A stretch of 32,964 bases of DNA. Source: Planctomycetota bacterium. Lineage in GTDB: Bacteria > Planctomycetota > J058. Location: assembly GCA_016765095.1 (NCBI GenBank), contig JAESQQ010000152.1, positions 1 through 32,964 on the forward strand, read 5' to 3'. Below the pieces are notes generated by a model. It was not told the origin of the DNA, searched no databases, and saw only the letters and a list, made by a program, of their open reading frames with translations. A program made the translations under genes and the position numbers. Numbering within the stretch: position 1 is the first letter of the stretch; every line of letters begins with the position of its first letter. This document shows, in pieces, positions 1 to 8,494 of the stretch.

Positions 1-2
1 AG

Positions 3-740
3 CGGCGCTCGCCCGCGCGCTCCGAACGGCCCGCCGCCGCGGCGTCCTGGCGCCCCATCCTCGGGACGCACTACTTCACCTTCGATCGCATTCACCGCGA
101 GGGCGGCAAGGAGGTCGCGACCCACGAAATGCTCATGACCTACACGCTCTCGATCGGCAAGGGGCCCCGCAACCAGGAGACGTTCCGGGTCGCGGTCGAC
201 GTCAGCCCGCGCGGGACCCCGCACGGGATCGAGTTCGAATACGCGGTCGGGCTCGACGACGGTCAGTTCCGCTGGCTGACCAACTCGGACGGGCGCTTCG
301 CTCCCGAGGGGAGTCGACTCAAGACCGCGAACGGACCGAGGACGATTAACCCCAAGCTCCTCCTCCCCAAGGTCGTGGGTGTGTTCCTTGCGCCCCAGCT
401 CGGCCTCGCCGTGCCCGGTGAGTTGCCCCACGCGCTGCGGCTCGTCGACCTGACGCCCTTCGCGACCCTCAGCCGCCCGCTCCTCCTCCGGCCCGCCCGC
501 GCCGGCGAGCCCGACTTCGCCAAGGAGTTCGAAACCTGGGTCACCGAAGAGGGCCAAGCCCGCCCGACGACCCGCGTTCGGGCGGCCCGCGCGGGCCCCT
601 TCAAGGGGAAGCTGATCCAGATCCGAACTCGCTCCTACTTCCCCGGCCGAGGCGACGTGAGGCAGATCAAGGACTGCAATCGCCTCACCCAAGAGGCCTA
701 TCGAGCTCGCTGGATCGCCTGGTTTGGAGACCGAAAGTGA
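3..740 (+). CDS. Protein of unknown function, 5' end outside window
   Basis: The reading frame is open from the first bases of the window to the TGA at 738-740, so the start lies upstream; an internal ATG at 129 is unlikely to be the start because the preceding residues (for example ILGTHYFTFDRIHREGGKE) read like ordinary coding sequence. About 245 codons are visible. I recognise no family. The visible part has no obvious membrane segment and looks like a mixed alpha/beta soluble domain with a basic, Arg-rich C-terminus. Its stop overlaps the GTG of the Nudix gene (GTGA at 737-740), suggesting translational coupling and one operon with the next genes. Function cannot be inferred from sequence. 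Confidence 0.8.
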   Translation, partial: RRSPARSERPAAAASWRPILGTHYFTFDRIHREGGKEVATHEMLMTYTLSIGKGPRNQETFRVAVDVSPRGTPHGIEFEYAVGLDDGQFRWLTNSDGRFAPEGSRLKTANGPRTINPKLLLPKVVGVFLAPQLGLAVPGELPHALRLVDLTPFATLSRPLLLRPARAGEPDFAKEFETWVTEEGQARPTTRVRAARAGPFKGKLIQIRTRSYFPGRGDVRQIKDCNRLTQEAYRARWIAWFGDRK

Positions 741-1306
741 TCGCGTTCTGCCCCACCTGCGGGGCCAAATGCGAGCAGCGAGTCCCAGATCGCGACGATC
801 ACATGCGCGCGGTCTGCACCGCCTGCGAGCGAGTTCACTACGAGAACCCCAAGATCGTGGTCGGCTCCGTCGCGACTTACGAGGGGCGAGTCCTGCTCTG
901 CAAGCGAGCGATCGAGCCCCGACTGGGGTTTTGGACCATGCCGGCGGGGTTCATGGAGAACGGCGAGACCACCGCAGAAGGGGCCCGGCGGGAGGCCCGC
1001 GAGGAGGCTGGCGTCGAGATCGAAGTCGGCACGCTCCTAGGCGTCTACGAGCTAACGCACGTCCGCCAAGTGATGCTCGTCTATCGAGCCACGCTCCCTG
1101 GGCCCGAGTTGAACCCAGGCGTGGAGAGCCTTGAGGCCCGACTCTTCGAGCCAAGCGAGATCCCTTGGGACGAGCTAGCGTTCCCGACGGTCAAGTGGTC
1201 ACTGCAGTACCACGCCCAGGTCGGGTCAGCCGAGACTTATCCTGTGCACAGCAACCCCGGCGACGAGCGGCTCCCCTCGAGCGCTCCCGAAGGCAGCTCC
1301 TCATGA
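737..1306 (+). CDS. Nudix hydrolase with N-terminal zinc ribbon
   Basis: Predicted 189-residue Nudix pyrophosphohydrolase cleaving a nucleoside diphosphate linked to another group; the true substrate (ADP-ribose, FAD or NADH type) is not determined. The N-terminus carries a four-cysteine zinc ribbon (CPTC near residues 5-8 and CTAC near 29-32), as in Nudix proteins with an N-terminal zinc-ribbon domain. The Nudix box follows at about residues 71-95 and fits G-x5-E-x7-REAxEEAGV, with the metal-binding Glu residues present. Translation starts at GTG 737, overlapping the upstream stop by four bases, and its own stop overlaps the next ATG (ATGA at 1303-1306), so it sits inside a coupled operon. 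Likely role is housekeeping clean-up of nucleotide derivatives. Confidence 0.9.
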   Translation: MIAFCPTCGAKCEQRVPDRDDHMRAVCTACERVHYENPKIVVGSVATYEGRVLLCKRAIEPRLGFWTMPAGFMENGETTAEGARREAREEAGVEIEVGTLLGVYELTHVRQVMLVYRATLPGPELNPGVESLEARLFEPSEIPWDELAFPTVKWSLQYHAQVGSAETYPVHSNPGDERLPSSAPEGSSS

Positions 1307-2271
1307 TTCGCGACTCCGCGTTCACGCTCTGCGTGGCCCTCGCCCTCGTGGCTCCGGCCTGCGCCTCCCCCCGACCCGAGGATCCGGCCGCGACGCACCC
1401 GATCCCGAGATTCGAAATCCCGCCCGCGAAGAAGGACGTGACCTACGTGCGAACGCTGGTCTTTGGAGACTGGGGATCTGGAACCAAGAGCCAAAAGCAA
1501 ACCGCCGCCGCAATGGTGCTCCGAATCAAACGCTCCGACGGCCCCCCCAACTTCGTATTGACCACTGGCGACAACTTCTACCCGAGCGGCGCCAAGAGCG
1601 CCGACGATCCGATCTGGAAGGCCTACTACGAGAAGATCTACGCGGCGAAGGAGTTCGACGTCCCCTGGCGGCCGACGCTCGGCAACCACGACTACAAAGG
1701 CTCGATCCAAGGCCAGATCGACTACAGCAAGAAGAACAAGCGCTGGGATCTGCCGGCCCGCTACTACTCGTTTAGCGAGAAGCTCGACGGAGGACACACG
1801 GTCGAGTTCTTCGCGATCGACACGACGCCCCTGGGCTGGCGCAAGGAAGACACCAAGCAGCTGGCCTGGCTCGTGAGCGCGCTGGCGAAGAGCAAGGCGC
1901 GCTGGAAAGTCGTGTTCGGACACAACCCCATGTATAGCCACAGCAAGCGGCCTTACAACAGGACCCTGATCCGTCGCCTCGGACCGATCTTCAAGAGGCA
2001 CAAGGTGGACCTCTACCTCGCTGGTCACGACCATGTCCTCGAGCTGACCAAGCCAATCGAGGGCGTTCACTACGTCGTGAGCGGCGCAGGGGGGGGGCCC
2101 ATGAAGGCCTACCCTGCCTACTGGACGGACAAGAGTTACTACGCCGCGACGCGGGGTGGATTCGCCTGGCTGCGAATCAGCAAGGACGAGCTCGTGATCG
2201 AGTTTTGCCGCATGAAAGGTGAAACCCAGTTCGCGCACGTGCTGATCAAAGGGCGCTCGGGAGCCTTCTAG
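1303..2271 (+). CDS. Secreted purple-acid-phosphatase-like (ACP5 type) metallophosphatase, probable lipoprotein
   Basis: The start is ATG 1303, overlapping the Nudix stop; an earlier in-frame start would run through the Nudix gene. The 322-residue product has a hydrophobic N-terminus ending at a possible lipobox Cys20 (APAC), so it is likely exported and lipidated. All five metallophosphoesterase blocks are present: GDWG (about 55-58), GDNFY (89-93), GNHDY (127-131), GHNPMYS (206-212) and GHDH (241-244). The central region, with IDYSKKNKRWDLPARYY, closely recalls tartrate-resistant acid phosphatase ACP5 of animals, more than typical bacterial calcineurin-like enzymes. It probably hydrolyses phosphomonoesters with a dinuclear metal centre in the cell envelope. 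Reaction and localisation are inferred from family and signal. Confidence 0.85.
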   Translation: MIRDSAFTLCVALALVAPACASPRPEDPAATHPIPRFEIPPAKKDVTYVRTLVFGDWGSGTKSQKQTAAAMVLRIKRSDGPPNFVLTTGDNFYPSGAKSADDPIWKAYYEKIYAAKEFDVPWRPTLGNHDYKGSIQGQIDYSKKNKRWDLPARYYSFSEKLDGGHTVEFFAIDTTPLGWRKEDTKQLAWLVSALAKSKARWKVVFGHNPMYSHSKRPYNRTLIRRLGPIFKRHKVDLYLAGHDHVLELTKPIEGVHYVVSGAGGGPMKAYPAYWTDKSYYAATRGGFAWLRISKDELVIEFCRMKGETQFAHVLIKGRSGAF

Positions 2272-2278
2272 GGAGATC

Positions 2279-3586
2279 GTGTCGAACAGGTCGGGTCCGC
2301 TCTCAGTCCTTCTCCTCGCCTCGCTCTGCGGCTGCGCGTCCGAGCCAGGTTCGGCGCCCCTGCCCAGCCAGCCAGTCAGCCGGACCCCGCGGACCGAGCC
2401 TTGGGTCCTCTCAAACGAGAGCCGGCGCGCGTTCCTGCGCCACTACGCACCGGTGATCTTCAAGCAAGCAGACGAGCGCGCCCCAAAGCACGCGGGGCAC
2501 GACTGGATCACGAACTTCTTCTTCGACGGCGATCGGAATCTCGCCAACAACAAGAAGAGCTGGAGCCGTGACCTCGTTCGCTGGATCGCGGGAGACCCAA
2601 AGACTGCGAGCTGGAGCCTGCGACCGACGCTCTACACCGCCCTGATCGAGTTCGGGAGCCCCGACGAGAAGAGCCTCGTGCTCCTCTATCACGTCTATCA
2701 CACCAAACAGCGCGGCTCGATCCACGACTGGGAGCGAGTCGAGCTTCGCCTCGACGGCGTCCAACCCACCCCCGGCCACGGGGAGCGCGTCGCCTACGCC
2801 GTCGTGACGGAGCACTCCACACACCACCCCGCAGCCACAGAGACCTTGGCTGTGCCCGGGCCCCTTTGGCTCTGGCAGGCCCCGTGGTCTGGCAAGACCG
2901 GGCCGCGCAAGGCCGAGCTGCGCTACGTGCGGCGCACCCGGGGGCCAGCGAAAGCCAGAGAGCACACGCCTCGGAGGGATTTCTTCAGCCCCGGCGCCAA
3001 GCAAGAGGCCCGAGTCGAGGTCGAGGAGCTCGGCCCGAGGCCCGTCCACTACGTGTTCAGCCTCGGCGGAAGGCGCGGATTCCCCTCGCTCGCGGCCCTC
3101 ACGAACCGAACCGGGGAGAGCCTCACGGCGGGCACCGACCAACCGGTGCCGCTCCGGGCGGTCAAGTTCATCGAATACGAACTCCAGGACCTCGCCGACG
3201 TCCTCCCAACCCACCTCGATCCTGTCTCCTGGAAGGGCGAGCTCCAGATCTCACTCAGCTCAGCCGTCTTGAACGAGGACGGCAGCCAAGCGATCCCCCC
3301 CGGCCCGACGCGCTTCCTGTTTCGCGCGCGAGACGAGCAAGACGAGGACGAGAAGCGCAAGGGCTACCCTCGCAAGCACTGGTTCTGGGGGACCTACGAC
3401 CTGGGCGGTGCTGGGTGGACGAGCGAGTGGATCAAGTCTGTGGGCGAGCCCCTCCCCCAGCACGACTACTTCGCCCACACCGGCCTGCCAGGCAGAGCTG
3501 GTGTGTGGCTCCGAGACCGGGAAGGCTGGTGGCGTGCGGAGCGCGGTGGGTTCGACGGGCGCTGGGTCGCGCTCTTCGCCGACTGA
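2279..3586 (+). CDS. Putative lipoprotein of unknown function
   Basis: Starts at GTG 2279, a few bases after the phosphatase stop, with AGGGAG just upstream, so it is probably the last gene of the operon. The 435-residue protein begins with a signal sequence (VLLLASLCGC) whose LCGC resembles a lipobox, so it is likely envelope-anchored. The body contains FDGDRN near residue 85 and a conserved-looking HDWERVELRLDG stretch near 150-160 followed by VVTEHSTHH. The HDWE-x-V pattern recalls NPP1/Vps62-like secreted proteins, but this link is weak. Trp and His are frequent in the middle part. The gene ends one base before the stop of a convergent gene. No function is assigned. Confidence 0.75.
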   Translation: MSNRSGPLSVLLLASLCGCASEPGSAPLPSQPVSRTPRTEPWVLSNESRRAFLRHYAPVIFKQADERAPKHAGHDWITNFFFDGDRNLANNKKSWSRDLVRWIAGDPKTASWSLRPTLYTALIEFGSPDEKSLVLLYHVYHTKQRGSIHDWERVELRLDGVQPTPGHGERVAYAVVTEHSTHHPAATETLAVPGPLWLWQAPWSGKTGPRKAELRYVRRTRGPAKAREHTPRRDFFSPGAKQEARVEVEELGPRPVHYVFSLGGRRGFPSLAALTNRTGESLTAGTDQPVPLRAVKFIEYELQDLADVLPTHLDPVSWKGELQISLSSAVLNEDGSQAIPPGPTRFLFRARDEQDEDEKRKGYPRKHWFWGTYDLGGAGWTSEWIKSVGEPLPQHDYFAHTGLPGRAGVWLRDREGWWRAERGGFDGRWVALFAD

Positions 3587-3587
3587 C

Positions 3588-4856
3588 CTACATCAAGTCT
3601 TCGCTGGCTATGTCTTCGCTCACCGCCTCGGGGTTGACCCGAGCCAACCCGGCGGAGATCTCCTCCGACGAGGTGTAGCGCCGCGCGAGGTCGAAGGTCA
3701 CGTAGTGCGCCTGGTTGTGCTGGCTGTCGAGGATCAAGTGGCGCCGGTTGGGGATCCGCCAGCCCTTGTTGGTCGGCGTGTGCCCGCAGACGAACACGTC
3801 GCACTCCATTTGGTCGGCGAAAGCGTCTGCGGTCTCAGGAGCGTAGTCACGGCCGTTGACGAGGGCGTTGATCGCGCGCTGCTTCCTGAGCGGCTTCTCA
3901 GCCGCCTCCTCGGCGAGGAAGGTCTGACTGAGCGAGGGGACGTAGGCCCGTTTGGGGGTGCTGTGGGCCATGAACACCCCCGCTGCGGGAGCGATCAACG
4001 CAGCAGGCATCGCCTCAATGAACTTGCGGTATTCGAGGAGCACGGCCTCGTAGCGATCGCGATACATGTAGGCCATGCCGCGGAACAGGTAGCGGTTGAG
4101 GTATTTGCCGCCCTTGACCAGTTCGCGGTCTATGTGCACAGCGAGGTCGTGGTTCCCAAGCAGATAGTAGACCCGACCTGGATAGCGAGCCTGGAGCCGA
4201 ACCGCCTCCATGATCGCGACGAAGCTCAGGTCGCGGTTGTCAGCGGTGATCAGGCGCGAGTGCACGATCTCCTGGATCACCAAGATCCGATCCGGATTGT
4301 TGTCTAGGTCCGCAAGGGACACAAACCGATTCAGGTTGTCGAGGTTCCCGTGCAGATCCCCCGTCAACCAGAGATCGCCGGTCTCGGGGAGCAGGACCGA
4401 GCGCCCGCGAATCTTGTCGTCGGTAGCCCGAGCCTTGCCCGCGCTCCGAATCAACTCGATCGCCTCGTCGGCCTCGCTGGCCTCGAGGCGGGCGCTGCTC
4501 GCCTTGCGGGCCAGGCGACGGATCTGTTCGAGGGGCTCGCCCCCGTCGTAGTCGACATTGCTGGCTGCGCTGAGCGCAGCAGACGCCTGATCGCCGCCGT
4601 GAGCGAGGTTGTAGCTGCGAGCGATCTCGAGGGCCTTGTCGAACCGCGCGCGTCGGATCAACTCGAGGAACAACCCCGTCGCCGCCTCGGTCACGTTGTC
4701 GTCGCTGAGCTTGAAATCCTTGGCGCACTTGAGCGCGAGGTCGGGCCGGCCGCCCTCCATTTCAGCGCGAAAAGCGCGCGAACCCACCTCGCGGGCCTGG
4801 GCCTTGCCCATCCGCATTTGCTTGACGATTCGCTTGGCCTTTTGGTACTCGCTCAC
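3588..4856 (-). CDS. PPP-like metallophosphoesterase with altered second metal motif
   Basis: A 422-residue predicted phosphatase starting at GTG 4856. Residues 1-150 are helical and repeat-like, without a recognisable domain. The metallophosphoesterase part follows: GDLHGN (166-171), GNHD (234-237), a His in MAHST (298) and GHTP (358-361), all as in the Ser/Thr PPP family. The usual GDxVDRG block, which supplies the Asp bridging the two metals, is absent; at the equivalent place the chain reads ILVIQEIVHS (191-200), so Glu196 or His199 may substitute. It is the third gene of a minus-strand run after a Ser/Thr kinase with 50 bases between them, so it may act against phosphoproteins, but phosphatase specificity and even activity are inferred. 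Confidence 0.8.
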   Translation of the reverse strand: MSEYQKAKRIVKQMRMGKAQAREVGSRAFRAEMEGGRPDLALKCAKDFKLSDDNVTEAATGLFLELIRRARFDKALEIARSYNLAHGGDQASAALSAASNVDYDGGEPLEQIRRLARKASSARLEASEADEAIELIRSAGKARATDDKIRGRSVLLPETGDLWLTGDLHGNLDNLNRFVSLADLDNNPDRILVIQEIVHSRLITADNRDLSFVAIMEAVRLQARYPGRVYYLLGNHDLAVHIDRELVKGGKYLNRYLFRGMAYMYRDRYEAVLLEYRKFIEAMPAALIAPAAGVFMAHSTPKRAYVPSLSQTFLAEEAAEKPLRKQRAINALVNGRDYAPETADAFADQMECDVFVCGHTPTNKGWRIPNRRHLILDSQHNQAHYVTFDLARRYTSSEEISAGLARVNPEAVSEDIASEDLM

Positions 4857-4906
4857 CGGTGTTCACTCTACACCGACGGGGGGGGAGCGCCCGCCGTGGT
4901 GCGTTC

Positions 4907-7900
4907 TCAGCGGAAGTCAGCCAAGCCGGCTTTGGTCCCATAGGCCTTCGCGTAAGCCTCCAGGTAGCTCTCAGGGATCGGAAGCGCGGGGTCAAGGGTT
5001 CTGGCCGTCTTCCAATGCCGGAGGCACTCCTCGCGGCCTTCGCCCCGCCGAACCAATGAGTATCCGCGCAGCTGGCTGAGCTCGGCCGAGTCAGCCGACT
5101 GGATCGCCGCCAGGCGCTCGACGAAAAAGGCCCGCTGGTGGTCCTGTTCGCTCTCCGCCAGGACCGCGAGGGCGAGGAGATCCGCTGGGCGTCCGACCAA
5201 CTCCAGCTGAGTCTTGGCCGCGCTCCCGGCCGAGAACATGGAGCCCTCCTGCTCCCGCCCAGCGCTGAGCGCGCCGCGCAGCGCCAAGACCCGATAGTCG
5301 CTCGCGCCGAGGAGAGCGTAGGCCAAGCGCTGGCTCTTGGCGGCGCCCTCGAACTTGGCGAGGGCTATCTCGGCCAAGCCCGCCAGGGCGAACCCCCGTC
5401 CGTCCGTGTGCACCGCGGCGACGTCTGCGGCCTTCGTCCGAGCGGTCTCGAAGTCTCGCTCCAAGAAGGCGACGGTCGCGTCCGCCAAGGCCCCCTCGAG
5501 CGTCTCCGGCTCCGCCTTCGCCAAGGCCTGGAAGGCGACCAGCGCCTCGCCCGAGCGCCCTCGCAGCCAAATCACCTCGGCCTGAGCGAACCGGGCGCGG
5601 CGCCCCTTAAGGCCATAGGCAGCGGGGTTCTTCTCGAGGCGATCCTCGACTGCCTCCAAGGCCTGACCGCGACCGATCGCGATCCGGATCCACGTTGCTC
5701 TGGCGAGGTCCTTCGAAGCGGCGCTGTCGAGCGCCCGCCTGAGATAGAACAAGACGTCGCGCCAGGACTTTCCTTCTGCCGCAAGTCGCCGCGCAGCAGC
5801 AACGTCGCTCACGCCCTGTGAGGCGTCTGGCGGAGCCTGGTAGAGCTTGGCGGCCTCTTTCGGGAGCGGCCCCAAAGGCCTGACGTCATTCCACGGGCCC
5901 TGCGCCTGCGCCTCGGAGAGTTCTCGAAGCATCTCGAGGGCCTCGCGCATCTCCTCAGGCCCGGGCGCTTCGCTAGGGATGATCACCATTGCTGGCGCTA
6001 CGTCCCCGACCGCAGTCCGGTAGGCCGCGCGAACGCTGTCTGCAGCTTCGGCTGGGAGGGCCGCCTCGGCGCGGCTCTGGGAAGCCCGGTGCGCTCGGCG
6101 CCAATCTTGGCCGGCCCCGGCAGCCTTGTTCAGGTTGTGACGAGCGACACCTCGCAGCACGAGCGCGTCGACCTGGGCCGCGGGTAGCTCTTCGTCGGAC
6201 CGTGCGGGAGGGATCAATTCGTCTAGAAAGGCCTCGGCCTCCTCCGAGCGATCCGCCCGGAGGAGGGTCTCCGCTCGGCGCTTGTCCAAGGCCGCGTCGA
6301 GGTCGAGTTCGAGGAGCTTGGCGGCCCCCTCGTAGGCCGCGAGCGCCAGCTTGAGTTCGCCGCGCTTGAGGTGGAGGTCCCCTTGGAGTCGGAGCGCTGG
6401 GGGGGTCGGCCCCCAAGCCTCGAGGAACCCACTCAGGGCTGCCTTGGCTCGAGTCGAGTCCCCCGCTTCGTGGAGCGTCTGGGCCAGCTCGAGCCGGGCA
6501 CCGGGTATGTGCCCCTGCGCCTCCTCGATCAGCGCCAGGGCCGCCTCCACGTTCCCCTCCTCCCGCGCCGCGCTCGCCTTCGCGAGGGAAGCCTCGGGGC
6601 CTTGCTGGGTGGCCAGCGAGGCAATCAGGAGCGCTGCTTTCTCCGCCTCGCCACGTTGGCGATGCGCGAGGGTGCGAAGCCAGAGCGCGCGTCGACTCCG
6701 CTTCTTGTCGAGCAAGGAGAGCGCAGCCCGGCTCAACCCGCGGGCCAAGCGAAGGCGAGCCTCGGTCAAGTCGAGTCGCGATTGATAGGCGATCCAACCC
6801 TTCGGCCTCCGGGCGCGTTTGAGGATCACGTTCAAGTCCCGCCAGGGGGCCCCGCGGTTGGCTGCTTTTCCGAGCTCTACCAGAGCGACGAGGGCGTCCA
6901 CCCGATCCGCCTCAGCAGCTGAAGCTCGGGCGCGAACGGCCGCTAGGTCCCGAGTTCCAGCCCAGGTCGCGGGGTCGGCCAAGACTTGGGTCCAGTCCAC
7001 GGCGCCCGCCCCGGGCGTCGGCGCCACCGCGAGGGAGGAAGCGGGGCTTAGACCCACTTGGGCAGTCGAAGGCCCAGCCCCCTCCATTGAGCGAGCTTGG
7101 CGAAACACGAGCGCCGCCGCGAGAAACACAACAGCGCCAATCAAGACTGCCCCGGCCAGGAGCCGATTGCGCTGAGGCGCGAGCCGACTCCCGGCGAGGA
7201 GGGCCTCGAGATCGCTCGCCATGGCGCGCGCGTCGGAGTAGCGGTCGTCCGCGTTGGTCGCCATCGCCTTTTGAGCGACGTGGTCGAGGCCGGCAGGGAG
7301 GTCCGAGACGATCGCACGAGGCGCCGGAGGCGATCCGTCCAACACGACCTCCATCAGCTCCCGAGCCGACTTCGCGACGAAGGGTCGCTCTCCGGTCGAG
7401 GTCTCATAGAGAATCACGCCGAGCGCATAGATATCGGCCCGGTGATCCAAGTCAGACTCGCCCAGGAACTGCTCTGGAGACATGTAGTAGGGGGTCCCCA
7501 GCCAATCTCCAGTCTCTGTCATTCGCTGCGCCAAGGTCCGATCACGGGCCAATCCGAAATCCGTCACACGCGGACGATTCAGCTCTGAGTCGAGGATCAC
7601 GTTGCCGGGCTTGAGGTCACGGTGAATGACCGAGCGTTCATGGCAGTGCGCCAGCGTCAGCGCTAGCTGGCGGCAGATCTCGACGGCCTCGCGCCAGGGA
7701 AGGCGCCCGCGCTCATGAATGACTTCTTTGAGGGTCGGTCCAGGGGCGTACTCCATAGCGTAGAAGAGCCAGTCTTGGACTCGGCCCACGTCGAAGACCG
7801 GGATCACGCCCGGGTCGCGGAGTTTGCTCCCGATCGCCGCCTCGAGCTCGAAGCGCGCGACCGTCTCGGCGTCGGGGATCGTGTCCTCGAGCAGGACCTT

Positions 7901-8425
7901 GAGCGCGTAGTCGCGCTCCAACCCGGGACGACGAGCGAGGAACACGACGCCGTTCGCGCCACGCCCCAGCTCGCGTTCGAGTCGGTACTGGCCGAGGGTC
8001 TGACCCGCCTGGAGCTCCCCGCGAAACCGAGTCGACCCGAAGGCGGTCTGGAGAAAGTCACCGTCTGGGGGCCGGTAGGTTGCGGAGCCCGGAGGAGCCG
8101 GAAAGGAACCCGAGCCTCCGCTCTCCGTGGGGGCGACAGCCGAGGGCACCAACGCGCCTCCACAACTGCAGGCGAAGCTCGCCAGTCGCGCTAAGCCCTC
8201 GAAGCTGGTCCGCCACCCGCAGCCCTGGCACTGAAACGACATCGGCACCAGCTCCCGAAGAAGGCCGGTCGCTTCGAGAGGCTTGAGGTAACCCCCATCG
8301 ACGAGGCGCTGAACCCCGCTCGTCTGCGACACCGGCGCGTCTCGCAAGTGGAGAAGGACGTCTGGAGCGATCGCCCCGCGATCGATCGCCAACCTCAGGA
8401 ATGCCTCGTCTTGAGCGCTCAGCAC
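4907..8425 (-). CDS. Membrane Ser/Thr protein kinase with zinc-ribbon-like head and long TPR-like tail
   Basis: Starts at GTG 8425; 1172 residues. Residues 1-60 resemble degenerate MshEN-type half-repeats. A Cys cluster (C66-x2-C69, C86-x-C88) suggests a small zinc ribbon. The Hanks-type kinase domain spans about 147-412: Gly loop GRGANG, catalytic Lys176, HRDLKPGN (268-275), DFG (289-291) and SPEQ. All catalytic residues are present, so it should be active. One membrane helix lies at about 421-442, followed by roughly 720 residues of Ala/Leu/Glu-rich helical repeats, probably TPR-like and outside the cytoplasmic membrane. This layout is typical of planctomycete and myxobacterial kinases. The gene lies between the acidic repeat protein and the PPP-like phosphatase on the same strand, which suggests a shared signalling unit. 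The signal sensed is unknown. Confidence 0.92.
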   Translation of the reverse strand: MLSAQDEAFLRLAIDRGAIAPDVLLHLRDAPVSQTSGVQRLVDGGYLKPLEATGLLRELVPMSFQCQGCGWRTSFEGLARLASFACSCGGALVPSAVAPTESGGSGSFPAPPGSATYRPPDGDFLQTAFGSTRFRGELQAGQTLGQYRLERELGRGANGVVFLARRPGLERDYALKVLLEDTIPDAETVARFELEAAIGSKLRDPGVIPVFDVGRVQDWLFYAMEYAPGPTLKEVIHERGRLPWREAVEICRQLALTLAHCHERSVIHRDLKPGNVILDSELNRPRVTDFGLARDRTLAQRMTETGDWLGTPYYMSPEQFLGESDLDHRADIYALGVILYETSTGERPFVAKSARELMEVVLDGSPPAPRAIVSDLPAGLDHVAQKAMATNADDRYSDARAMASDLEALLAGSRLAPQRNRLLAGAVLIGAVVFLAAALVFRQARSMEGAGPSTAQVGLSPASSLAVAPTPGAGAVDWTQVLADPATWAGTRDLAAVRARASAAEADRVDALVALVELGKAANRGAPWRDLNVILKRARRPKGWIAYQSRLDLTEARLRLARGLSRAALSLLDKKRSRRALWLRTLAHRQRGEAEKAALLIASLATQQGPEASLAKASAAREEGNVEAALALIEEAQGHIPGARLELAQTLHEAGDSTRAKAALSGFLEAWGPTPPALRLQGDLHLKRGELKLALAAYEGAAKLLELDLDAALDKRRAETLLRADRSEEAEAFLDELIPPARSDEELPAAQVDALVLRGVARHNLNKAAGAGQDWRRAHRASQSRAEAALPAEAADSVRAAYRTAVGDVAPAMVIIPSEAPGPEEMREALEMLRELSEAQAQGPWNDVRPLGPLPKEAAKLYQAPPDASQGVSDVAAARRLAAEGKSWRDVLFYLRRALDSAASKDLARATWIRIAIGRGQALEAVEDRLEKNPAAYGLKGRRARFAQAEVIWLRGRSGEALVAFQALAKAEPETLEGALADATVAFLERDFETARTKAADVAAVHTDGRGFALAGLAEIALAKFEGAAKSQRLAYALLGASDYRVLALRGALSAGREQEGSMFSAGSAAKTQLELVGRPADLLALAVLAESEQDHQRAFFVERLAAIQSADSAELSQLRGYSLVRRGEGREECLRHWKTARTLDPALPIPESYLEAYAKAYGTKAGLADFR

Positions 8426-8494
8426 GGTGTCAATCTACCGCCCGGAGGGCTCGGGTCGGCACGCGATCCAGTCTGCTTGAGACCCGTCTCGTGC

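Noticed and set aside
1165-1302. Upstream extension of the ACP5-like phosphatase
   Set aside because: It lies inside the Nudix gene, and the signal peptide begins directly at ATG 1303.
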